This document shows, piece after piece, positions 57,605-64,000 of a stretch of 64,000 nucleotides of DNA (the stretch's first letter is position 1; each line of letters begins with the position of its first letter). The DNA lies in assembly GCA_018432935.1 (NCBI GenBank), contig JAHDSF010000024.1, positions 62,001 to 126,000 on the forward strand, given 5' to 3'. Position numbers and translations under genes: made by a program. Source of the stretch: Rhodospirillales bacterium (GTDB taxonomy: Bacteria > Pseudomonadota > Alphaproteobacteria > Rhodospirillales > Shumkoniaceae). Under the pieces are notes generated by a model. It worked only from the letters and a program-made list of their open reading frames with translations, made no database searches and was not told the origin of the DNA.

Positions 57605-58843
57605 TTACGTTGTTGCCAGCCAGGGGCTGTCGAAGCCGAGGATGCGCACGGCGGCGAGGACTTCGGGGCAGCTCATAAACAGTTCCCACAGCAGAGCCGA
57701 ACGGTGGTTTTCGATCATGACGACGATCGGCCCCTGGTCGATCGCCAGGTTGCCGTCGGCGACCCAGCCGCGGGAAGGATTGAAGGCATCCGCGAAGCCG
57801 TGGCGACGCCACAGCTGGTTCCCCCGATCCTCATAGAAGTGGCGCAGCGCCTGCATCGATTCGGCCGGTGCGTAGGGCATCGCCGACAGCGCGGCCGTGG
57901 GCGCGATGACGCCGCGGTCGTTTTCCGGGGAAAAGGCGTCGTAGCCGGCGTCACCGTCGCAGGCGGTCAAACCCCAGCAGGTCGCACCGTAGCCGGCATG
58001 GCCGTGCGGATTGGCAAGGCAGTGGGCGCGGTTGATCAGGGTGTGGGCACGGTTCTGCTGCCAGTAGTCGGCGTAACGGTCGCGCAGCCCGCGGGGATCG
58101 AGGCCGAGAAAGGAGTAGTGGGAGAAGAACAGAGGGCCGCCCTGCGGAGGCCCCAGCGGCAATTCGATGCCGTGGTAGCGGCGGCCGTTGCCGAACACCG
58201 GGCTGTCGGTCCAGCCGCGGTGATAGGCCGCAGGAGAGGCGGGGTGGCTTGGCGAGGCGACGGCGAGCAGATAGGTGATCAGGCACTCGTTCCAGCCGGT
58301 GATGCGGTGGTTCATCGCCCACCCGTGGCGCGGGCTCCAATGCCAGTAGAGAACATCGCCCCTGGCGTGCCAGTCCCATTCCACGGCGTACCACAGCCGG
58401 TCGATCTCGCCGCGCAGGTCGGCGGCGTCCGCTTCGGCGAAATACTGCCGCGCGCACAGCAGCCCGGCGATCAGGAACGACGTCTCGACGAGATCGCCGC
58501 CGTCGTCCTTTTCCGAGAACGGGACGACCGCCCCCGTCGCCCCGTGCAGAAAATGGGGAAAGACGCCGTGATGGCTCTGGGCGCGGGCGAGGAAGGCGAC
58601 GATCCCGCGGACCCGCGCCCGCACCTCGGAGCGCGGGAGGAAGCCGCGTTCGGCGCCGGCCAGCATCGCCATGATGCCGAATCCGGTGCCGCCGGTGGTG
58701 ACGGTATCGCGGAAATCGTAGCCGGGCATCGGGTTGCTGCGCTCGCGCGCCATCCCGCTCGCCGGATGGGCGAAGTCCCGGAAATAGCTGAGCGTCTGCC
58801 GCTGCACGAGATCGAGCAGGGCTTCGTCGGCAAGGCGCGTCAC
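57605..58843 (-). CDS. GH144-like putative beta-1,2-glucanase (glycoamylase domain)
   Basis: 412 residues from a GTG with AGGAGGAG upstream. The (alpha/alpha)6-barrel 'glycoamylase' family (PF10091-type): VQRQTLSYFRDFAHPASGMA, VTTGGTGFGIMAMLAGAERG, HHGVFPHFLHGATGAVVPFS, HHRITGWNECLITYLLAVAS-like segment and LFFSHYSFLGLDPRGLRDRY. Characterised members (GH144) are endo-beta-1,2-glucanases. There is no signal peptide, so it would cut imported or recycled beta-1,2-glucan in the cytoplasm. The GH3 gene lies directly upstream, 81 bases away. Confidence 0.85.
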   Translation of the reverse strand: MTRLADEALLDLVQRQTLSYFRDFAHPASGMARERSNPMPGYDFRDTVTTGGTGFGIMAMLAGAERGFLPRSEVRARVRGIVAFLARAQSHHGVFPHFLHGATGAVVPFSEKDDGGDLVETSFLIAGLLCARQYFAEADAADLRGEIDRLWYAVEWDWHARGDVLYWHWSPRHGWAMNHRITGWNECLITYLLAVASPSHPASPAAYHRGWTDSPVFGNGRRYHGIELPLGPPQGGPLFFSHYSFLGLDPRGLRDRYADYWQQNRAHTLINRAHCLANPHGHAGYGATCWGLTACDGDAGYDAFSPENDRGVIAPTAALSAMPYAPAESMQALRHFYEDRGNQLWRRHGFADAFNPSRGWVADGNLAIDQGPIVVMIENHRSALLWELFMSCPEVLAAVRILGFDSPWLATT

Positions 58844-58924
58844 GGGCGGTCTCCTCCTGGGGCGATTGGCGGCGAACTGCTCGGATCGCCGATCCTCCGC
58901 AATCGGAACCGCGCCGCCGGCAAC

Positions 58925-61198
58925 CTAGCTCGCCCGCCAGTCGACGGTCGCCGCGGCCAGGGACTGCGAGCTCGATCCGATCTCGACCCGGATCAGGCCG
59001 GGTTCCCACACCAGTTCGGGATCGGCCAGGCGGTCGGCGCGGAAGAACGCGATCTCGGCGGCCGTGATCCTGAAACTGACCCGGCGCTCCTCGCCCGGCT
59101 GCAGGGCGATCTTCTGGAAGTCCTTGAGCTGGCGGACCGGGCGCGAGCGGCTGGCGACAGGGTCGCCGAGGTAGAGCTGCACCACCTCCTCGCCCGCCAC
59201 CGCACCGGTGTTGCGCACGGTGACGCTGGCCGTCAGCACGTCGCCTTCGCCCGCAAGCTCGGCCTTGTCGAGCTCCATCTCGCCGTAGGCGAAGGGCGCG
59301 TAGCCGAGGCCATGGCCGAACGGGTAGAGGGGCGTGTGGGCGGCTTCGATCCGGCATGCGGTGCTGAACTTCTTGAACACGCGCCGCCCGGCGGCGTCGA
59401 TCTCGCTGTCGCCACCCACCTCGAAGCCCGCATTGTGGATGGGGCGCCCAGTCGGCGCCTCGGCATGGTGGATGGGGCATTGCCCGACGCTGCGGGGAAA
59501 GCTCATCGTCAGCTTGGCGGAAGGATTGACGGTGCCGAACAGCACGTCGGCGATGCCGTTGCCGGCTTCGCTGCCGGCGAACCACGCATGGAGGATGGCA
59601 TCGCAGTGCGCAGCCTCCCATTCCAGTGCGAGCGGTCGCCCACTCATTGTGACGAGGACAATCGGGGTGCCGGTCTCGTGGAGTGCGCGCAGGAGCTTCT
59701 GCTGGCTTCCCGGCAGGCCGAGATCGCTGCGGCTCGCCGATTCACCTGTGTGCTCCCGGGCCTCGCCGACGCAGGCCACGACCACCTCTGCCTGCCGCGC
59801 CAGGGCGACCGCCTCGGCGAGCAGCGCGTCGGGCCCGCGCTCGTCGACCGGCGCGATCTCGCCGAACACGTTGAGGCGGGCGGCGATGTCAGGGTTGTCG
59901 ACGATGTTGGCGCCTCTGGCGTAGCGGATGCGATCGCCGGCGGCGGCCCGCATCCCCTCGAGCACGCTGACGCTGTCGCTCGGCTCGGCGGCGATCGCCC
60001 ACGCTCCTTGCATGTTGGCACGGCTGTCGGCGAGCGGCCCGACGAGCGCGATGGTGCCGCCCGTGCGGGCGAGCGGCAGGACGCCTGAATTCTTCAGCAG
60101 CACGCACGAGCTGGCCGCCGCCTCGCGGGCGAGCCGGCGATGGTCGGGCGCCAGCACCGCCGCCTTCCGTCTTTCCTCGTCCAGGCCGCGATAGGGGTTG
60201 TCGAACAGCCCCAGCTTTCTCTTCGCTTCCAGCACCCGGCGGCAGGCGGCGTCCACCTCGGCCTCGGCAAGCCGGCCCTCGGCGACCAGTGCCGGAAGGA
60301 AGCGCACGTAGGCCTCGCTGACGAGGTCGATGTCGACCCCGGCGCGGAAGGCCAGGAACGCCGCCTCCTTTATGTCGGCGGCGACGCCGTGGTTGATCAG
60401 CTCCCAGATCGCCGTGTAGTCGGAGACGGTCAGACCGTCGAATCCCCAGTGGTCGCGCAGCAGATCGTGCAGCAGCTCGCGGTGCGCGGTGCACGGAATG
60501 CCGGAGAGGTCGTGGAAGCCGACCATGATTGCGCCGACCCCGGCCTCGACGGCCGCCTTGAACGGCGGCAGCACGACGTTGTGCATGCGGTACGGGCTGA
60601 CGTCGACGCCGTTGTAGTCGCGCCCCCCTTCCGCCAGGCCGTAGCCGGCGAAGTGCTTGGCGGTCGCCATCACGCTGTCGTCGGCGGCCATGTCCGCCTG
60701 CTGGTAGCCTTCGACCATGGCGGTGGCGAAGGCGGCCCCGACGAGCGGGTCCTCCCCCGGGCTCTCGGCGCAGCGGCCCCAGCGGGCATCGCGCGAGACG
60801 TCCAGCATCGGCGCCCACGCGAGCGCGACCCCGCAGGCGGCGGCCTCGATAGCCGCAATGCGCGCGGTGCGGCGAACCAGCTCGGGGTCCCAGGCGCAGG
60901 CAAGGGCGATCGGAAGCGGGAACACCGTGCGGTGGCCGTGGATCACGTCCATCGTGAAGATCAGCGGGATTCCGTGCGGCGATTCCTCGACCGCGATCCG
61001 CTGCAGCGCGCGCAGGCGGTCGAGCCCGGAGCCCGCCGCCACCATGCCCACCTCGCCGCGGCGGATCTGGCTCTCGATGTCGTTGACGGCGGAGCCGGCC
61101 CCGGTGCTGTCGGCCCCGTGCACGTTGGGGTGGTTGAGCTGGCCGACCTTCTCGGCCAGAGACATGCGGGACAACAGGTCTGAAAAGTGGTCGGGCAA
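58925..61198 (-). CDS. bglX: Glycoside hydrolase family 3 beta-glucosidase (BglX type)
   Basis: A TTG at 61198, 8 bases after GGAGGGAGG, gives 757 residues starting PDHFSDLLSRMSLAEKVGQL; the ATG codons at 61231 and 61261 lack a ribosome site. GH3 domains: barrel (IPLIFTMDVIHGHRTVFPLP; ATAKHFAGYGLAEGGRDYNG; nucleophile Asp in GLTVSDYTAI), alpha/beta sandwich (VACVGEAREHTGESASRSDL; LPGSQQKLL) and a C-terminal fibronectin-like domain. No signal peptide. It releases glucose from beta-linked oligosaccharides, probably sophoro-oligosaccharides made by the GH144-like enzyme. Confidence 0.92.
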   Translation of the reverse strand: MPDHFSDLLSRMSLAEKVGQLNHPNVHGADSTGAGSAVNDIESQIRRGEVGMVAAGSGLDRLRALQRIAVEESPHGIPLIFTMDVIHGHRTVFPLPIALACAWDPELVRRTARIAAIEAAACGVALAWAPMLDVSRDARWGRCAESPGEDPLVGAAFATAMVEGYQQADMAADDSVMATAKHFAGYGLAEGGRDYNGVDVSPYRMHNVVLPPFKAAVEAGVGAIMVGFHDLSGIPCTAHRELLHDLLRDHWGFDGLTVSDYTAIWELINHGVAADIKEAAFLAFRAGVDIDLVSEAYVRFLPALVAEGRLAEAEVDAACRRVLEAKRKLGLFDNPYRGLDEERRKAAVLAPDHRRLAREAAASSCVLLKNSGVLPLARTGGTIALVGPLADSRANMQGAWAIAAEPSDSVSVLEGMRAAAGDRIRYARGANIVDNPDIAARLNVFGEIAPVDERGPDALLAEAVALARQAEVVVACVGEAREHTGESASRSDLGLPGSQQKLLRALHETGTPIVLVTMSGRPLALEWEAAHCDAILHAWFAGSEAGNGIADVLFGTVNPSAKLTMSFPRSVGQCPIHHAEAPTGRPIHNAGFEVGGDSEIDAAGRRVFKKFSTACRIEAAHTPLYPFGHGLGYAPFAYGEMELDKAELAGEGDVLTASVTVRNTGAVAGEEVVQLYLGDPVASRSRPVRQLKDFQKIALQPGEERRVSFRITAAEIAFFRADRLADPELVWEPGLIRVEIGSSSQSLAAATVDWRAS

Positions 61199-61323
61199 GG
61201 CTGCAGCCTCCCTCCGGCGACGCGCCGGCATCACATGAGCGCTATTTGATGGGCTTGGCAAGAGCCGACAAGCACCACCTCGACCGCGCCCCGGCGTGCT
61301 CTATACTGGTGGCCGGAGGACGC

Positions 61324-62670
61324 ATGGCCAAAACGTTACGACTGGCGGTCACCGGGCTCAGCCGAGCCGGCAAGACGGTGTTCATCACCAGCCTCGTGCA
61401 CAACCTGTTGTCGGCCGCCAATGGCGCCGCCAACATGCCCGGCCTCGCGGCGGCGCGGGAGCGCCGCCTTCTGGGCGCCGAGATCAGCCCCGCCGGGGCC
61501 GGCGCGGTGCCCTCGTTTCCCTACGAGGAGAACGTCGCCCACCTCGGCTCGGGCGAAGGTTGGCCGCCGCAGACCGAGAGCATCAGCCGCATCGAGTTGG
61601 CGCTGCGCTTCCGCCCCAGCGGCTGGCTCGGCCGTCGGCTGGCGCGCGGCGGGCTGACGGTCGAGTTGATCGACTACCCGGGCGAGTGGCTGCTGGATCT
61701 GCCGCTCAAGGATCTCGACTTCGCCAGCTGGTCGACCCAGGTGCTGGGAGAGTGCGGCCACGAGCCACGAGCCCCGCTGGCGGCCCCCTGGCTGGAGTAT
61801 CTGTGCGCCCACGGCCCGGATACTCCGGCCGACGACGAGGCGGCGCGGCGCGCCCACGAGCTCTACCGCAATTTTCTGCACGCCTGCCGCGACCAGGCCG
61901 GCCTGCGCTTCCTGCAGCCCGGCCGCTTCCTGCGCCCCGGCAGGCTCGGCGACGGGCCACCACTGTGGTTCTGCCCGCTGCCACCCGCCGCGTCCGGCGG
62001 CCGCTACGCGCCGGGCTCGCTGGGCGCCGTCATGGAACGGAGGTTCAACGCCTACAAGGAAAAGGTGGTCCTGCCGTTCTTTCGCGACTATTTCCGCAGC
62101 TTCAACCGCCAGATCGTGCTGGTCGACGTACTGTCGGCCCTGCACGGCGGCTGGCACGTCTTCCAGGACACCGCCCGCGCGCTCGAGGTGGTCTCGCGCG
62201 CCTTCGTCTACGGGCGCGGTTCGTTCTTCACGAACTGGTTCCGGCCCAGCATCGACCGCGTGCTGTTCGCCGCCACCAAGGCCGACCACGTGACGCTGGA
62301 GCAGCGTCCGCAACTGCGCGAGCTGCTGCGCCACCTCGTCACCCACCCTGGCGGCAACCCGGCTTCGCACGGCGCCAGGCCGGATTTCCGGGCGGTGGGT
62401 TCGGTGGTCTGCACGGTCGACGAGCGCGCCGTGATCGACGGCCAGGCGGTGCACGTGGTGGTCGGCAACCGGGTCGGCGACGGCCGCCGCGCCCAGGTGT
62501 TCCCCGGCCAGATCCCGATCGAGCCGCCGGGGCGCGACTTCTTCCTCCGCCGCTTCGTCGGCTATCCGGAGTTCCTGCCGCCGCAGTTCTCCCAGGCGCC
62601 GCTGGGCGGCATCCCGCACTACGGCCTGGACGAGGCGATGCAGTTCCTGATCGGGAGCGACCTCGAATGA
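61324..62670 (+). CDS. YcjX-like P-loop GTPase/ATPase (DUF463)
   Basis: 448 residues from the ATG after CCGGAGGACGC. The N-terminal P-loop is LAVTGLSRAGKTVFITSLVH, the switch region VELIDYPGEWLLDLPL, and further family stretches are FNAYKEKVVLPFFRDYFRSF, IDRVLFAATKADHVT (NKxD-like) and SVVCTVDERAVIDGQAVHVV. YcjX proteins are heat-shock linked nucleotide-binding proteins. It overlaps the YcjF-type gene by ATGA. Confidence 0.9.
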   Translation: MAKTLRLAVTGLSRAGKTVFITSLVHNLLSAANGAANMPGLAAARERRLLGAEISPAGAGAVPSFPYEENVAHLGSGEGWPPQTESISRIELALRFRPSGWLGRRLARGGLTVELIDYPGEWLLDLPLKDLDFASWSTQVLGECGHEPRAPLAAPWLEYLCAHGPDTPADDEAARRAHELYRNFLHACRDQAGLRFLQPGRFLRPGRLGDGPPLWFCPLPPAASGGRYAPGSLGAVMERRFNAYKEKVVLPFFRDYFRSFNRQIVLVDVLSALHGGWHVFQDTARALEVVSRAFVYGRGSFFTNWFRPSIDRVLFAATKADHVTLEQRPQLRELLRHLVTHPGGNPASHGARPDFRAVGSVVCTVDERAVIDGQAVHVVVGNRVGDGRRAQVFPGQIPIEPPGRDFFLRRFVGYPEFLPPQFSQAPLGGIPHYGLDEAMQFLIGSDLE

Positions 62671-63617
62671 GCGACGACAGAACCCCCGACTATTGGCCGA
62701 AGGTTCGGGTCAGCGAGGACACCAGCCGCGTTGCCGTGCCGATGGCCCCGCCGCTGGCCGACGACGGGCCGCCGCCGCAGCGCAGGCCGCGGTCACCGTG
62801 GCGGTGGGCGATCGGCGGCGTGCTGCTCCTGCTGCTGGCCGGCCTGGTCGCCGACTCGATCGGCTGGGTGGCCGACGCCTTCCGCCTGCACGAGGGCGCG
62901 GGGATCGCCGCCGCCGCGCTGCTCGCCCTCGGCCTCGCCGGACCGCTCTATTGGATCCTGTTCGAGGTGCGCGGGTTCGCCCGCCTGCGGGTACTGGACG
63001 AGCTGCACGTACGTGCCGCCGCCGAGCTCGACCGCGGCGAGGCCTTGCGGCTGGTCGAGCGGAGCGCGGCGATGCTGCCTCGGCTGCCGGTGACGCAGTC
63101 GGGAGAGAAGATGTTCCGCGCCGCCCTGGCGCCGCACCACGACGGGCGCGCCGTCCTGAACCTGGCTCGCGGCGAGCTGATGCGGCCGGTCGACCGCATG
63201 GCCGGCGCGCTGGTGCGCCGCGCCGCGCTGCAGGCGGCGGGGATGACCGCGCTGGCGCCCACTGCCCTGGTCGACTCGCTGCTGTTCGTCGCCCGCGCCC
63301 TGCGCATGCTGCGCGAGATCGCGGAACTGTACGGGCAGCGTCCCGGCATCGCCGGGATGCGCCACCTGCTGGGCCAGATGGTGCGGGAGGCGGCGACCCT
63401 GGGTGCCGCCGAGCTGGTGCTGCAGGGGATCGCCGTCGAAGCCGGCGGCAGCCTCCTGTCACGGCTGTTCACCGGGCTGGGCGGCGGCGCGGTGGCGGGG
63501 CAGCGGATGGCCCGCCTCGGCCTGCTGGCGATGCGGGTCTGCCGCCCGATCCCGTTCCTCGATTCCGAAATGCCGACCCTGCTCAGCCTGGTCGACCCCG
63601 GCGACGAGAGGGCCTGA
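62667..63617 (+). CDS. YcjF-like membrane protein (DUF697 / TIGR01620 type)
   Basis: 316 residues from the ATGA overlap. A Pro-rich cytoplasmic N-terminus of about 40 residues is followed by two membrane segments (WAIGGVLLLLLAGLVADSIG and GIAAAALLALGLAGPLYWIL). A conserved DUF697 C-terminal domain follows (GMTALAPTALVDSLLFVARA, GGAVAGQRMARLGLLAMRVC). It is the usual operon partner of YcjX; together they belong to envelope or heat-stress responses in proteobacteria. Exact role unknown. Confidence 0.9.
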   Translation: MSDDRTPDYWPKVRVSEDTSRVAVPMAPPLADDGPPPQRRPRSPWRWAIGGVLLLLLAGLVADSIGWVADAFRLHEGAGIAAAALLALGLAGPLYWILFEVRGFARLRVLDELHVRAAAELDRGEALRLVERSAAMLPRLPVTQSGEKMFRAALAPHHDGRAVLNLARGELMRPVDRMAGALVRRAALQAAGMTALAPTALVDSLLFVARALRMLREIAELYGQRPGIAGMRHLLGQMVREAATLGAAELVLQGIAVEAGGSLLSRLFTGLGGGAVAGQRMARLGLLAMRVCRPIPFLDSEMPTLLSLVDPGDERA

Positions 63618-63644
63618 TCGGGCACCGCCGCCCTCCTCGTGCAA

Positions 63645-63675
63645 CAATAGATTCGAAATTGCATTCCGGAATGTG
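63645..63675 (+). promoter_or_regulatory. Inverted-repeat operator candidate upstream of the IclR gene
   Basis: CATTCCGGAATG (63662-63673) is a perfect 12-base palindrome. Together with the upstream ATTCGAAATTG it also reads GAAAT-TGC-ATTCC, similar in style to IclR-family operators. It lies 40-70 bases before the regulator ATG and may be its autoregulatory site. Confidence 0.5.
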
Positions 63676-63713
63676 GTACGATCGGTCCGTTTCGTGAAGC
63701 AACCGCGTCGGCC

Positions 63714-64000
63714 ATGGCTCGAACGGATCCTGTCGGCACCCTGAAGTCGCTGCGCAAGATGGTCGCGGTGCTCGACTGTTTCTCGCAGCACCAGCGCAGC
63801 CTGACCCTCGCCGACATCGCGCGCAGGACGGGGCTGCCGAAAAGCACCGTGCACCGGCTGCTCGCCTCGCTGCGCGAGGTCGGCTTCGTCGCCCAGGAGC
63901 GCGACCGCGAGCGCTACCGCCTCGGGCTGCGGCTGTTCGGGCTCGGCGCGACCGCGCTCGCCAACCTGGAAGTGCACGGCGAGGCAAGACCCCTGGTCGA
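63714..64000 (+). CDS. IclR-family transcriptional regulator (N-terminal part)
   Basis: The first 95 residues are in the window and the frame runs off the end. The winged HTH is complete: SLRKMVAVLDCFSQHQRSLT, LADIARRTGLPKSTVHRLLA and SLREVGFVAQERDRERYRLG, followed by the start of the effector domain. The target genes probably lie beyond the window. An inverted repeat upstream may be its operator. Confidence 0.9.
   Translation, partial: MARTDPVGTLKSLRKMVAVLDCFSQHQRSLTLADIARRTGLPKSTVHRLLASLREVGFVAQERDRERYRLGLRLFGLGATALANLEVHGEARPLV

Noticed and set aside
1..64000. CRISPR arrays, insertion sequences and transposases
   Set aside because: No regularly spaced repeats and no transposase or integrase motifs were found; only REP-like and GGGAGAGGG-type hairpin repeats occur.

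Overview
The window is GC-rich chromosomal DNA (roughly two-thirds G+C by eye), densely coded on both strands. It looks like a free-living, Gram-negative alphaproteobacterium, perhaps of the Rhodospirillales type; that placement is inference from gene content: osmoregulated periplasmic glucan genes, TRAP and many ABC transporters, ThuA-type sugar genes, PRC-barrel and DUF3008 stress proteins, a periplasmic Cu/Zn SOD. No rRNA, tRNA or CRISPR array was seen.

Layout. 1-3851: a peptide/nickel-type ABC operon (end of the binding protein, two permeases, two ATPases). 3981-10266: a sugar ABC operon (binding protein, two permeases), then a ROK regulator, a Gfo/Idh/MocA dehydrogenase and a ThuA-like protein, as in trehalose/disaccharide (Thu) loci but with no ATPase gene. 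10300-14830: a less GC-rich accessory patch with DUF3892 and DUF2188 proteins, a twice-frameshifted small gene, an XRE/ImmA pair and an unrecognised gene overlapping a DUF488 gene. 14832-20771: HAD phosphatase, GH43 xylosidase, a membrane-anchored trehalose-phosphate synthase preceded by an in-frame leader ORF, and a metallo-beta-lactamase-fold protein. 20958-25369: one operon, hpcH-type aldolase, TRAP dctPQM and an IclR regulator, with a recognisable promoter and operator.

25549-31591 is the most unusual region. It has an IscA/HesB-like protein and a thioredoxin around a perfect 20-bp palindrome. These are followed by two DUF134 regulators (one fused to a NifX-like domain), a DUF5320 protein, two MinD/Mrp-like ATPases with double ferredoxin inserts, a free NifX-like protein, a radical SAM protein and an AhpD-like protein. 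This set is typical of strict anaerobes and archaea, and looks like an uncharacterised metallocofactor or redox module. 31704-38370 is stress and central metabolism: Dps, a split UxaA-type dehydratase, DUF3008, GAPDH, Cu/Zn SOD and two divergent PRC-barrel paralogues. 38381-43963 holds an epimerase-SPW-VKOR membrane fusion, a DUF2254 protein and a CPA1 antiporter. 44044-48069 encodes a divergent two-subunit ATP-citrate-lyase-like enzyme.

48285-61198 is a glucan region: opgD, opgH and opgG for beta-1,2-glucan, an SbmA/YddA-like ABC exporter, a GH15 enzyme, an XRE-cupin regulator, a GH144-like putative beta-1,2-glucanase and a GH3 beta-glucosidase. Synthesis/processing and degradation genes therefore lie close together. 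The window ends with a YcjX/YcjF pair and the start of an IclR regulator with an inverted-repeat operator.
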